The notes: generated from the letters alone by a model not told the origin. Counted from the stretch's first letter, positions 33,762 to 42,626 are shown. The stretch is DNA of 64,000 bases from Streptomyces sp. NBC_01224 (GCF_036002945.1 NZ_CP108529.1:4092001-4156000), one strand, 5' to 3'. Program-made: numbers and translations.

Positions 33762-34727
33762 ATGACCCCCACCACCGACGCCGACACCACCACCCCCGAC
33801 GGATACGGGGAACTGCGAGCCCAGCTCGAAACGCTCACCACCGAGGCGTTCCGGCCCGAGCTCGCCGAGATCGACCGCCTGGACACGCTTGAGATAGCCC
33901 GGATCATGAACGGCGAGGACCGGTCCGTCCCGGCCGCCGTCGGCGCCCGGCTGCCCGAGATCGCCGCCGCGATCGACGGCACCGCGGAGCGCATGGCCCG
34001 CGGCGGCCGGCTGATCTACGCCGGCGCGGGCACCGCCGGCCGGCTCGGCGTGCTGGACGCCAGCGAGTGCCCGCCCACCTTCAACACCGACCCCTCCGAG
34101 GTCATCGGCCTGATCGCGGGCGGCCCGTCCGCCATGATCAAAGCCGTCGAAGGCGCCGAGGACAGCAAGGAGCTGGCCGCCGCCGACCTCGACGCCCTGG
34201 ACCTCACCGCCGACGACACCGTGGTCGGCATCTCCGCTTCCGGCCGTACGCCGTACGCGATCGGCGCCGTCGAACACGCCCGTGGCAAGGGCGCGCTGAC
34301 CATCGGGCTGTCCTGCAACGCGGACTCCGCACTGGGCGCCGCGGCCGAGCACGGCATCGAGATCGTCGTCGGTCCGGAGCTGCTGACCGGCTCCACCCGG
34401 CTCAAGGCGGGTACGGCCCAGAAGCTCGTCCTCAACATGCTCTCGACGATCACGATGATCAGGCTCGGCAAGACGTACGGAAACCTCATGGTCGACGTCC
34501 GCGCCTCCAACGAGAAGCTGCGCGCCCGCTCCCGCCGGATCGTCTCGCTCGCCACCGGAGCGTCCGACGAGGAGATCGAGGCCGCCCTCGCCGCGACCGA
34601 CGGCGAGGTGAAGAACGCCATTCTCACCATCCTCGGCCAGGTCGACGGCCCCACCGCCGCCACCCTGCTGACCGCGTCCGACGGCCACCTCCGCGCCGCC
34701 CTCGCCGCCGCCCCCCGCACCACCTGA
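33762..34727 (+). CDS. murQ: N-acetylmuramic acid 6-phosphate etherase MurQ
   Basis: MurQ splits the lactyl ether of MurNAc-6-phosphate to GlcNAc-6-phosphate and lactate during cell-wall recycling. The 321-residue SIS-fold enzyme shows LIYAGAGTAGRLGVLDASECPPTF (split about residues 85-108; the Glu in SECPPTF is the catalytic-site acid), the SASGRTPY sugar-phosphate loop, RLKAGTAQKLVLNM and NLMVDVRASNEKLRARS near residue 240. The C-terminal 60 residues form the helical tail expected of the family. It lies between its regulator and the PTS permease. Confidence 0.95.
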   Translation: MTPTTDADTTTPDGYGELRAQLETLTTEAFRPELAEIDRLDTLEIARIMNGEDRSVPAAVGARLPEIAAAIDGTAERMARGGRLIYAGAGTAGRLGVLDASECPPTFNTDPSEVIGLIAGGPSAMIKAVEGAEDSKELAAADLDALDLTADDTVVGISASGRTPYAIGAVEHARGKGALTIGLSCNADSALGAAAEHGIEIVVGPELLTGSTRLKAGTAQKLVLNMLSTITMIRLGKTYGNLMVDVRASNEKLRARSRRIVSLATGASDEEIEAALAATDGEVKNAILTILGQVDGPTAATLLTASDGHLRAALAAAPRTT

Positions 34728-34775
34728 CCCACCGGCTCCACCCCCGCACCCCCGCACAGCAAGGCACCACGCACC

Positions 34776-36317
34776 ATGGCAACAGAAGACAAGAACCGCG
34801 CCACCGCCGCCGCGATCCTTCCGCTCGTCGGTGGCGCCACGAACGTCAGCTCCATCGCCCACTGCATGACCCGGCTCCGGCTGGGCCTGCACGACCGCTC
34901 GCTCGTCGACGACGAGGCCCTGAAGGCGGTACCCGCCGTCATGGGTGTGGTCGAGGACGACACGTACCAGATCGTCCTCGGCCCGGGCACCGTCGCCCGG
35001 GTCACCCCGGAGTTCGAGCAGCTGGTGGAGGAGGGCAGGGCAGCAGCCCCTGAACCGGCCGCAGCCGCCACCGCCCCCACCACCGCCTCCGCGGACGAAC
35101 TGGCCGCCCAGGGTGCAGCGATAAAGGCAGCGCGAAAGGCGCAGAACGCCACCCCGTTCAAGCTGTTCCTGCGCAGGATCGCGAACATCTTCGTCCCGCT
35201 GATCCCTGCACTCATCGGCTGCGGCATCATCGCCGGTCTCAACGGCCTGCTGGTGAACCTGGGCTGGCTGACCTCGGTCACGCCCGCCCTGGCCGCGATG
35301 GCGTCCGGATTCATGGCGCTGATCGCCGTGTTCGTCGGCTTCAACACGGCGAAGGAGTTCGGCGGTACGCCGATCCTGGGCGGTGCGGTCGCCGCGATCA
35401 TCGTCTTCCCGGGCGTCGCGAACATCGAGGCGTTCGGCCAGAAGCTCTCCCCCGGCCAGGGCGGTGTGCTGGGCGCACTGGGTGCGGCAGTGCTCGCGGT
35501 GTACGTGGAGAAGTGGTGCCGCCGCTGGGTGCCCGAGGCACTGGACGTACTGCTCACCCCGACCCTCACGGTCCTGGTCTCCGGCCTGGTGACGATCTTC
35601 GGCCTGATGTACGTGGCCGGTGAGATCTCCACCGCCATCGGTACGTTCGCCGACTGGCTGCTCTCCAACGGCGGCGCGGCCGCGGGCTTCGTGCTCGGCG
35701 GTCTCTTCCTGCCCCTGGTGATGCTGGGCCTGCACCAGGCACTCATCCCGATCCACACCACCCTGATCGAGCAGCAGGGCTACACGGTCCTGCTCCCGAT
35801 CCTCGCGATGGCGGGCGCCGGCCAGGTCGGCGCGGCCGCGGCGGTCTACTTCCGTCTCCCCCGCAACGAGTCGATCCGCCGCACCATCAAGTCCGCGCTC
35901 CCGGCCGGTCTGCTGGGCGTCGGCGAACCGCTGATCTACGGTGTCAGCCTCCCGCTCGGCCGCCCGTTCATCACGGCGTGCGTGGGTGGTGCGTTCGGTG
36001 GCGGCTTCATCGGCCTGTTCAACCAGCTCGGCGACAAGGTCGGCTCCACGGCCATCGGCCCGTCCGGCTGGGCCCTGTTCCCCCTCCTCGACGGCAACCA
36101 CGGCCTGGGCACCACGATCGCGATCTATGCGGGCGGCCTGCTGGTCGGCTACCTCGCCGGGTTCCTCGCGACGTACTTCTTCGGCTTCAGCAAGGACCTG
36201 CTGACGGAGTTCAACGTCTCCCAGGAACCGGCCGAATCCACGGTCGCGGCAACGGGCGGCCCGGCGTCCCCGACGAAGGGGGCCGACAGCCCGGCAAAGG
36301 AACCGGTCGGGGTCTGA
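34776..36317 (+). CDS. PTS EIIBC sugar transporter, probably for MurNAc
   Basis: This 513-residue phosphotransferase permease would take up and phosphorylate an amino sugar. Residues 8-85 are the EIIB domain with the phosphorylated Cys in AHCMTRLRL (about residue 30). A Pro/Ala linker leads to the EIIC domain with ten or so helices, including GLNGLLVNLGW, HQALIPIHTTL and the sugar-site GEPLIYGVSLPLGRPF (about residue 387). There is no EIIA domain, so it must use a separate EIIA (Crr). Its place after murQ points to MurNAc (MurP role) by context; GlcNAc or another sugar is not excluded. Confidence 0.88.
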   Translation: MATEDKNRATAAAILPLVGGATNVSSIAHCMTRLRLGLHDRSLVDDEALKAVPAVMGVVEDDTYQIVLGPGTVARVTPEFEQLVEEGRAAAPEPAAAATAPTTASADELAAQGAAIKAARKAQNATPFKLFLRRIANIFVPLIPALIGCGIIAGLNGLLVNLGWLTSVTPALAAMASGFMALIAVFVGFNTAKEFGGTPILGGAVAAIIVFPGVANIEAFGQKLSPGQGGVLGALGAAVLAVYVEKWCRRWVPEALDVLLTPTLTVLVSGLVTIFGLMYVAGEISTAIGTFADWLLSNGGAAAGFVLGGLFLPLVMLGLHQALIPIHTTLIEQQGYTVLLPILAMAGAGQVGAAAAVYFRLPRNESIRRTIKSALPAGLLGVGEPLIYGVSLPLGRPFITACVGGAFGGGFIGLFNQLGDKVGSTAIGPSGWALFPLLDGNHGLGTTIAIYAGGLLVGYLAGFLATYFFGFSKDLLTEFNVSQEPAESTVAATGGPASPTKGADSPAKEPVGV

Positions 36318-36338
36318 TCCCTGCATGCGGATACGGAT

Positions 36339-36373
36339 GAGGGGCGGTACCCGATGGCCGGGTGCCGCCCCTC
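36339..36373. terminator. Rho-independent-like hairpin after the MurNAc genes
   Basis: GAGGGGCGGTACCCG pairs with CGGGTGCCGCCCCTC (15 pairs, one G-U) around five bases, 21 bases after the PTS stop codon. There is no U tract, as usual in streptomycetes. It would also stop readthrough from the minus-strand remnant to its right. Confidence 0.7.
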
Positions 36374-36392
36374 TCCTTGCTTCCATGCCCGC

Positions 36393-36539
36393 TCAGACCT
36401 GGAATTCCTCCGTGAGGAGGGTCGTACCGAAGGGCTCCGGCAGCGTGAGCGGCTTCCCGAACGGCACCGGGTCGGAGTGCTTGTACGTCCCGTTCTCGTT
36501 CGGTTCGGTGAACAGGGTGGCCATCGCGCTCCCGGACAC
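36393..36539 (-). pseudogene. Uma2-family nuclease gene remnant (3' end)
   Basis: A 48-codon minus-strand stretch ending at 36393 reads as the C-terminus of a Uma2 (DUF820) family putative endonuclease: an ATLFTEPNENGTYKH strand pair, then PVPFGKPLTLPEPFG and a short tail. Upstream the frame meets a stop within eight codons, and the catalytic core of the family is missing. Streptomycetes carry many complete Uma2 genes; this is a decayed copy. It occupies most of the 341-base gap between the PTS gene and the lipoprotein. Confidence 0.6.
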
Positions 36540-36548
36540 CCTCCCGGC

Positions 36549-36566
36549 GTTAACCCCCCGCTAACC
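36549..36566. promoter_or_regulatory. Direct repeats, candidate response-regulator box
   Basis: GTTAACC and GCTAACC are spaced exactly 11 bases apart, the pitch used by OmpR/PhoB-type response regulators. The first differs by one base from GTTCACC, the PhoP direct-repeat unit. A -10-like TAGCGT at 36599-36604 with no good -35 follows, placing the repeats at about -60 to -45 of the promoter for the lipoprotein/ABC operon. Activation by a response regulator is a reasonable hypothesis. Confidence 0.45.
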
Positions 36567-36658
36567 CTCGACGCCCACGGCGCTGGCCGGTGGGTTTCTA
36601 GCGTCGGAGCGGAGGCGGCATTCCGGTCGGCTCCTTCGCTCACGCAGAGGTGTTCCCC

Positions 36659-37258
36659 ATGCGTCGTACCTTGTCAGCCGTGGTGACCGGCCTTGTGGTC
36701 ATCACCGGGGCCGCGGCCTGTTCCTCCTCCGGTTCGTCCGGCTCCTCGCACTCGTCGTCCTCCACCACGGTCGTGCCTCCGAAGGAGGTGAATCCGGCCG
36801 GTGACATCCCCGACAACCAGGTGTACGTCGCATGGTCGCCGCCGGGCGGCGGCTACACGGTGAAGGTTCCCGAGGGGTGGGCCCGCCAGCAGGTGGGCAG
36901 GGCCACGGTGTTCAGCGACAAGTTCAACAGCGTCCGGATCGAACAAAGTTCGGTCAACAAGGCCCCCACGGTCCAGTCGGTCCGCTCGGTCGATCTGCCG
37001 TCCGTTCGGCGCAGTACCAAGAACGTCACGGTGGGGAAGGTCAGCACCGTGAAGCGCTCCGGCGGCACCGCCGTACTGGCCATCTACCGGGCCGACTCGG
37101 CGCCCGATCAGGTGACCGGCAAGAGCGTGCGCCAGGACGTGCAGCGGTACACGTTCTGGAAGAACGGCAACCAGGTCGTGCTGACCCTGTCCGGTGCGGT
37201 GGGCGCCGACAACGTCGATCCGTGGCACATCGTGACGGACTCCTTCCGGTGGGCGTGA
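36659..37258 (+). CDS. Exported lipoprotein, first gene of ABC exporter operon
   Basis: This 199-residue lipoprotein begins MRRTLSAVV and has a lipobox-like GAAAC, followed by a Ser/Gly-rich tether of about 25 residues and a soluble domain (VAWSPPGGGYTVKVPEGWARQ through WHIVTDSFRW) that resembles small surface proteins with a PsbP/LpqN-like fold. ATG at 36659 was preferred, with AGAGG about 6-10 bases upstream; a GTG at 36650 is also possible. Its stop overlaps the start of the ATPase gene (TGATG), so it is translationally coupled to the exporter and may be its extracytoplasmic partner. Confidence 0.75.
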   Translation: MRRTLSAVVTGLVVITGAAACSSSGSSGSSHSSSSTTVVPPKEVNPAGDIPDNQVYVAWSPPGGGYTVKVPEGWARQQVGRATVFSDKFNSVRIEQSSVNKAPTVQSVRSVDLPSVRRSTKNVTVGKVSTVKRSGGTAVLAIYRADSAPDQVTGKSVRQDVQRYTFWKNGNQVVLTLSGAVGADNVDPWHIVTDSFRWA

Positions 37259-37923
37259 TGACCGCGCCTCGACTCACCGCCGACTCCTTGTACCGGTTCT
37301 TCCGCGCGGGCGAGGAGGAGACGTTCGCGCTCCAGGGCGTGGGGCTCCAGGTCGAGAAGGGCGAGATCGTCGCGGTGACCGGCCCTTCCGGTTCCGGGAA
37401 GACCACACTGCTGAGCTGTCTCGCCGGGCTCGACGAGCCCGACGGCGGCACCGTCCACGTCGCCGGTGAACGCCTCTCCCACCAGCAGGAACACCTGCGC
37501 AGCCGACTCCGTGCCCGGTACATCGGGGTGCTGTTCCAGTCCGGCAATCTGCTGGAACACCTCACGGTCCGCGACAACATCCGGCTGGTGCGGGGACTTT
37601 CGGGCAGTGCGGACCGCTCCGGCGTGCGCGAGCTGCTCCGGGACGTCGGAATCGCCCCTCGTGCGGGTGCGCTGCCCCGGCAGCTTTCGGGCGGGGAGGC
37701 CGCCCGCGCCGGGCTGGCCGTCGCGCTGGCCAACAACCCGGCCGTTCTGCTGGCCGACGAGTTGACCGGCGAGGTCGACGGAGAGACGGAGCGCCGCGTT
37801 CTCGCGCTGCTGCGCGAACGCGCGCGTGCGGGAACGGCGATGGTGCTGGTCACCCACTCACGGGCGGTGGCCGCCGTCGCGGACCGGGTGCTCCGGCTGC
37901 GTGACGGGAGGTGGGTCCGATGA
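37258..37923 (+). CDS. ABC transporter ATP-binding protein (LolD/MacB type, atypical Walker B)
   Basis: This 221-residue ATPase is of the FtsX-permease-associated class. Walker A is GPSGSGKTT (about residue 41), the Q-loop is VLFQSGNLL, and the signature is LSGGEAARAG. Walker B reads VLLADELTGEVD, where the usual DEPTGxLD Pro and Leu are replaced, so the D-loop is unusual. The catalytic Glu is retained. The start shares one base with the lipoprotein stop, and its stop overlaps the second ATPase gene (ATGA). Two different ATPases in one operon suggest a heterodimeric motor. Confidence 0.87.
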   Translation: MTAPRLTADSLYRFFRAGEEETFALQGVGLQVEKGEIVAVTGPSGSGKTTLLSCLAGLDEPDGGTVHVAGERLSHQQEHLRSRLRARYIGVLFQSGNLLEHLTVRDNIRLVRGLSGSADRSGVRELLRDVGIAPRAGALPRQLSGGEAARAGLAVALANNPAVLLADELTGEVDGETERRVLALLRERARAGTAMVLVTHSRAVAAVADRVLRLRDGRWVR

Positions 37924-38645
37924 CCGGCGTCGGTCCCGCCACCGGGAAACCGCTCGTCGTCTGCGTGGACGCGGCACGTACGTACGGCTCGGGGCCGAAC
38001 GCGGTCGTCGCCGTGCACGGGGCGAACTGTGAAGTCCCCGCCGGTGCGCGGATCGCCGTGGTCGGCCCCTCCGGCTCCGGCAAGTCGACCCTGCTGCATC
38101 TGATGGCGGCCCTCGACCGGCCCACGGCCGGTACGGTCGACCACCCCGGGCTGACCACGGACCCCGAAGGCGGCGCGGACATCCTGCAGGCCCGGGACAT
38201 CGGGGTCGTCTTCCAGGGGCCCAGCCTGCTGCCGCCGCTCACCGCCCTGGAGAACGTCTCCCTGCCCCTGCTCATCGACGGCCTCACGGCGGATGAGGCC
38301 GCCGACCGGGCGTCCGCCGCCCTGGCCGAGCTGGAGCTCGGCACGCTGGCCGCCAAACTCCCGGACGAGATGTCCGCGGGTCAGGCGCAACGCGTCGCGG
38401 TGGCCCGGATGCTGGCCCGCCGGCCGCGGCTGATCCTGGCCGACGAGCCGACCGGCCAGCTCGACCGCGAGACCGCCCGGCACGTGCTGGAGGTGCTGCT
38501 GTCGGCCGCCGACTCGCTCGACGCGGCCGTCCTGATCACCACCCATGACGCCCGGGTGGCGGGCGCACTCGACGAACGCTGGTACATGGCCGACGGCCGT
38601 CTCGTACAGCCCGAAACCCCCGACCGGGAAAGTGAGTTGCGATGA
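37920..38645 (+). CDS. ABC transporter ATP-binding protein (second, MacB type)
   Basis: This is a 241-residue ATPase with Walker A GPSGSGKST (about residue 50), Q-loop VVFQGPSLL, a signature with MSAGQAQRVA in place of LSGGQ, and canonical Walker B LILADEPTGQLD. A short insertion (TDPEGGADILQARD) lies between Walker A and the Q-loop. It overlaps the preceding ATPase by four bases and the permease by four bases. The first ATPase has a normal signature with an odd Walker B region, while this one has an odd signature with a normal Walker B, an arrangement compatible with one degenerate and one active site in a heterodimer. Confidence 0.88.
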   Translation: MTGVGPATGKPLVVCVDAARTYGSGPNAVVAVHGANCEVPAGARIAVVGPSGSGKSTLLHLMAALDRPTAGTVDHPGLTTDPEGGADILQARDIGVVFQGPSLLPPLTALENVSLPLLIDGLTADEAADRASAALAELELGTLAAKLPDEMSAGQAQRVAVARMLARRPRLILADEPTGQLDRETARHVLEVLLSAADSLDAAVLITTHDARVAGALDERWYMADGRLVQPETPDRESELR

Positions 38646-41278
38646 TCAGAATCTGGCTGTCGGGCCTGTTGCGGCTGCGCGGCGGACGCCTGATCGGGAC
38701 GGCGCTCGGTGTGATGGTCGCCGTCGCCCTGCTCGCGGCGCTCGGCGGGTTCCTGTCCACGACCCGCGCCACCATGACGTCGCAGTCGGTGCGTTCGGTG
38801 TCCGTGGACTGGCAAGTGCAGGTGGCCACGGGCGCGGACGCGCACAACGTGCTGTCCACCGTACGTGGCCTGCCCGGCACCCGGGCGGCCCTGCCGGTCG
38901 GCTACGCGCAGACCAGCGGCCTGGGCGCGCACACCGGCGGAACGACACAGAACACCGGCGCGGGTTCGGTCCTCGGTCTGCCTCCCGGTTACGCCGCCAC
39001 GTTCCCCGGCGAGATCCGGCTGCTGGCCGGCCGGGAGCAGGGTGTGCTCCTCGCCCAGCAGACCGCCGCCAATCTGCACGCGGCCCCCGGTGACACCATC
39101 ACCATCAAGCGGGCGGGCGGGCTGCCGCCCGTGCCGGTGAAGGTAGCCGGTGTGGTCGATCTGCCGTTCGCGGACTCGTTGTTCCAGAAGGTGGGCGCCC
39201 CGCCCCAGTCGCAGCCCTCCGCGCCGCCGGACAATGTCGTCCTCATGCCCCGGCAGACCTGGGACTCCGTCTTCGGTCCGCTCGCCTCGGCCCGCCCCGA
39301 CCTGGTGCAGTCACAGATCCACACCCTGCGCACCCACTCCCTGCCGTCCGACCCGGCCGCCGCGTACGCCACGGCCACCGGCAACGCACACCACGCCGAG
39401 GTACGGCTCGCCGGTACCGGCCTGGTCGGCGACAATCTCGGTTCGGTCCTGGACGCCGCCCGGTCCGACGCCCTGTACGCACAGCTGCTCTTCCTCTTCC
39501 TCGGCGTACCCGGGGCCGTGCTGGCCGCGGCCCTGACCTGGGCGGTCGCCCAGGCCGGTGCGGGCCGTCGCCGCAAGGAGCAGGCGTTGCTGCGGACGCG
39601 CGGTGCGACCGTCGGGCGGCTGATGGGCCTGGCGGGCGTGGAGGCGGCCGTGGTCGCCGTGCTCGGCGCGGCCGGTGGCCTGGGGCTGGCCACGCTGGTG
39701 GACCGCTGGGCCTTCCACGGCACGGGCATTCCGCTGTCCTGGATGCTGAGCGCGTGCGGCGTCGGCGCCCTCGTCGCGGCGGCGACCGTACTGGCGCCCG
39801 CCCGGTACGACGCCCGTCGGGCCACGATCGTCTCGGGGCGCACCGCGGTGGAGCGGCCCACGGTGCCGCGCGCCGCGTGGTGGGTGCTGGGTCTCGGCCT
39901 GCTCGCTGGTTCGCTGGCCGTCTTCCGCGCCACGAGCGGCACCAACTACGCCCTGGTCCTGGCGCCCGAAGGCACCCCGACCCTGTCGGTCGACTACTGG
40001 GCGTTCGCCGGTCCCGCGCTGCTGTGGGCGGGCGGCGCGGTGGTGGCGTGGCTGCTGGTGGATCTGCTGCTGCGCCGTGGCAGGCCGGTCCTCGCCCGGC
40101 TGTTCCGCCCGGCGGCCGGGGTCCTGTCCAGCACGGTCGCGGCCGGCCTGTCCCGGCAGCGCGGCACCGTGGTCCGCTCGGTGGTGCTGCTGGCACTGGC
40201 CTGCGCGTTCGCCGTGTCGACCAGCGTCTTCAACTCCACGTACCGCCAACAGGCCGCGGTGGACGCGGTGTTGACCAACGGAGCCGATGTCACGGTCACC
40301 CAGCCGGCCCTTTCCGCGGCGGACACCGCGAAGCTGGCGGCGGTGCCGGGGGTACGGCATGTGGAACCGCTCCAGCACCGGTTCGCCTATGTGGGCGCCG
40401 ACTTGCAGGATCTGTACGGCGTACGGCCCGCGAGCATCGTGTCGGCCGGGCGGCTCCAGAACGCCTACTTCTCCGGCGGCACCGCACAGTCCCTGATGGA
40501 CAGCCTGGGCCGGCGCCAGGACGGGCTGCTGGTCAGCGCGGAGACCGCGCACGACTTCCAGCTGCACCCCGGTGATCAGGTCCGGCTGCGCCTGACCGAC
40601 GCGCGGACCGGCCAACTGCGTACGATCGCCTTCCACTTCCAGGGTGTCGTCAAGGAGTTCCCGACCGCCCCGAAGGACAGCTTCCTGATCGCCAACGCCT
40701 CGTACATCGCGCGTACGACGGGCAGCGGCGCCGCCGGGACACTGCTCGCCGACACCGGGGGCACCGGCCAGCGTCAGGTGGCGGACCTGGCGAAGAAGGC
40801 GTTGGGCCCGAGCGCCCATGTCACGGATCTGCCGTCGTCGCAGGCCGTCGTCGGCTCCAGCCTGACCGCGGTCGATCTCGCCGGACTCACCCGGGTCGAG
40901 CTGGGCTTCGCCCTGGTGATCGGTGCGGCGGCGGGCGGTCTCGTCCTGGCCCTGGGCCTGGCCGAACGGCGTCGCACGCTGGCGCTGGCCTCGGTGCTGG
41001 GGGCCAGGGGCCGGCAACTGTCCGGGTTCGTGTGGAGCGAGGCGGCGCTGGTCGCGGTGGCGGGTGGCGCGGCCGGTGCGGTCGTGGGATGGGCCCTGTC
41101 GCAGATGCTGGTGAAGGTGCTCTCCGGGGTCTTCGACCCGCCCCCGGACCAGGTCGCGGTGGAATGGGCGTATCTCGTCGCGCTGGCCGGAGTCACCGCG
41201 GCCACGCTGGCGGCGGCGGCCTGGGCGGCGGCGCGGCACGCACGCAGACCTCCGCTGACCGAACTACGGGAGCTGTGA
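38642..41278 (+). CDS. FtsX/MacB-type ABC permease
   Basis: This 878-residue permease has two FtsX-like modules. It starts with a helix at residues 15-40 (GTALGVMVAVALLAALGGFL), then a large extracytoplasmic domain to about residue 275, helices at about 280-300, 325-350, 365-385, a central pair (about 420-475), a second extracytoplasmic domain (500-730) and three closing helices. Such type VII ABC proteins move lipids, lipoproteins or peptides out of the membrane or transmit mechanical signals. Its gene ends 15 bases inside the convergent sensor kinase gene. The TCS beside it is a natural candidate regulator. Confidence 0.9.
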   Translation: MIRIWLSGLLRLRGGRLIGTALGVMVAVALLAALGGFLSTTRATMTSQSVRSVSVDWQVQVATGADAHNVLSTVRGLPGTRAALPVGYAQTSGLGAHTGGTTQNTGAGSVLGLPPGYAATFPGEIRLLAGREQGVLLAQQTAANLHAAPGDTITIKRAGGLPPVPVKVAGVVDLPFADSLFQKVGAPPQSQPSAPPDNVVLMPRQTWDSVFGPLASARPDLVQSQIHTLRTHSLPSDPAAAYATATGNAHHAEVRLAGTGLVGDNLGSVLDAARSDALYAQLLFLFLGVPGAVLAAALTWAVAQAGAGRRRKEQALLRTRGATVGRLMGLAGVEAAVVAVLGAAGGLGLATLVDRWAFHGTGIPLSWMLSACGVGALVAAATVLAPARYDARRATIVSGRTAVERPTVPRAAWWVLGLGLLAGSLAVFRATSGTNYALVLAPEGTPTLSVDYWAFAGPALLWAGGAVVAWLLVDLLLRRGRPVLARLFRPAAGVLSSTVAAGLSRQRGTVVRSVVLLALACAFAVSTSVFNSTYRQQAAVDAVLTNGADVTVTQPALSAADTAKLAAVPGVRHVEPLQHRFAYVGADLQDLYGVRPASIVSAGRLQNAYFSGGTAQSLMDSLGRRQDGLLVSAETAHDFQLHPGDQVRLRLTDARTGQLRTIAFHFQGVVKEFPTAPKDSFLIANASYIARTTGSGAAGTLLADTGGTGQRQVADLAKKALGPSAHVTDLPSSQAVVGSSLTAVDLAGLTRVELGFALVIGAAAGGLVLALGLAERRRTLALASVLGARGRQLSGFVWSEAALVAVAGGAAGAVVGWALSQMLVKVLSGVFDPPPDQVAVEWAYLVALAGVTAATLAAAAWAAARHARRPPLTELREL

Positions 41279-42601
41279 GGGTTCCTGGCCCTCCACCGGC
41301 GCCGCCAGGAGCCAGGTGAACCGGGGCCGGGGCCGGGGCCGGGAGACGAAGAGCCTCCCGCCCTCGGCCTCGGCCAGCGAACGAGCCAGCGCGAGCCCGA
41401 TCCCATGGCTGCCGGCAACCCCACCGCCCCGGCGCGCCGACTCACCGCCCCGCCGCTCGAAGACACCGCCCGTAGGTGTTTCCGGGATGCCGTCTCCTTC
41501 GTCCTCGACATCGACGGCGACGACTCCGGCGGTCTCCTTCGCATGCACGGTCACCGTTCCCCGGCCGTGCGTCGCCGCGTTGGAGAGCAGCACGTCGAGG
41601 ATCTGCCGGGCGGCCCGCTGCGAGCCGAGCGCCTGCGGCAGCTCGTCGTCGACCCTGATCTCCAGTCGTCGCCCCTGTGCGGCGAGCGGGCCGTGCCAGT
41701 CCTCCTCGGCCCCGGGGAACAGGGCCGCGAGGTCGAGCGGCGCCCGGTCGGGTACGTCCCTGGCCAGGGCGAGGAGGTCGTCCAGGGTGGTCTCCATGCG
41801 TTCGAGCTGCGCGAGTGCCGATCGGGTGGCCGCGCGTGGATCGACCCCCGGACCGGCCGCGAGGGACATCTCCAGCTCCATTCGTACACCGGTCAGTGCC
41901 GTACGCAGCTGGTGCGAGGCGTCCGCGCTGAACGCCCGCTCCCGACGCAGGAGTTCATCGATGCGGGCGGCGGCCCGCGCCAGTGCCTGGCCGACCTCGT
42001 CCGGCTCCGGAAGCCCGGACGACTCCGCCCGGGCCGTCAGATCGCCGCCCTCCATGTCCCGGGCGACCCCGGCCAGCTCCTCCAGCGGGCGGGCCAGACG
42101 CCTGCTGGACCGTACGGCGAGCAGGGCGCCCACGCCCACCGCGACCGCCGCGAGCACCAGCATTCCGGCCCAGGTCAGCGCGGCCCGCTGCAAGGGCTGG
42201 GAAGCCGGTGAAGCCACCCGCACGACCGCCCGCACCTGCTCCGAGCCACCCACGGGAACGGCCGCGACCAGGCTGTCGCCGATCTGCCGGGTGACGACTC
42301 GGCCCGCCTCCGCATCCTGTACCGGGGCATCGCCCGCGTCCGGACCCGTTCCGAGGATGCGGCGTGCGCCGGGCCCGTACACCGCGATGTCCGTACCGGA
42401 CTCGGCCGGCGGCAGCTCGATCGGATCGCCCGTACCCGTCCGCTCGGGCAGGCTGAGCGCGACCCGTTCGCCCAGCGACTGCGCCTCCTGCTCCTCGTCC
42501 TGCTGGTACAGCCGCAGCGCCGCGAAACCGAGCGGCAGCGCGAAGAGCAGCACCGCGCACGCCACGGCAAGAACGGTCGCTCTCAGAATGCGACGACGCA
42601 C
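41264..42601 (-). CDS. Sensor histidine kinase (HisKA type)
   Basis: This is a membrane kinase of about 445 residues. Two helices (residues 5-28 and about 160-182) flank an extracytoplasmic sensor of about 130 residues. A HAMP linker follows (about 183-235), then the phosphoacceptor His in SADASHQLRTAL (about residue 257), an N box SNAATHG, a G1 region DEGDGIP and a G2 region HGIGLALARSL. GTG at 42601 has AAAGG about 8 bases upstream. The N box shows SNAATH where DNA/ENA is usual. It follows its response regulator gene by 25 bases on the same strand and overlaps the exporter permease gene tail to tail. Confidence 0.9.
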   Translation of the reverse strand: MRRRILRATVLAVACAVLLFALPLGFAALRLYQQDEEQEAQSLGERVALSLPERTGTGDPIELPPAESGTDIAVYGPGARRILGTGPDAGDAPVQDAEAGRVVTRQIGDSLVAAVPVGGSEQVRAVVRVASPASQPLQRAALTWAGMLVLAAVAVGVGALLAVRSSRRLARPLEELAGVARDMEGGDLTARAESSGLPEPDEVGQALARAAARIDELLRRERAFSADASHQLRTALTGVRMELEMSLAAGPGVDPRAATRSALAQLERMETTLDDLLALARDVPDRAPLDLAALFPGAEEDWHGPLAAQGRRLEIRVDDELPQALGSQRAARQILDVLLSNAATHGRGTVTVHAKETAGVVAVDVEDEGDGIPETPTGGVFERRGGESARRGGGVAGSHGIGLALARSLAEAEGGRLFVSRPRPRPRFTWLLAAPVEGQEPSQLP

Positions 42602-42626
42602 GGCATGACCTTTCTCACAGCCGGAC

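Noticed and set aside
33708..36386. 892-codon minus-strand frame opposite murQ and the PTS gene
   Set aside because: It is antisense to two recognisable proteins and reads as Gly/Arg/Gln-rich filler. Its only interesting neighbour, the Uma2 fragment, is in a different frame.
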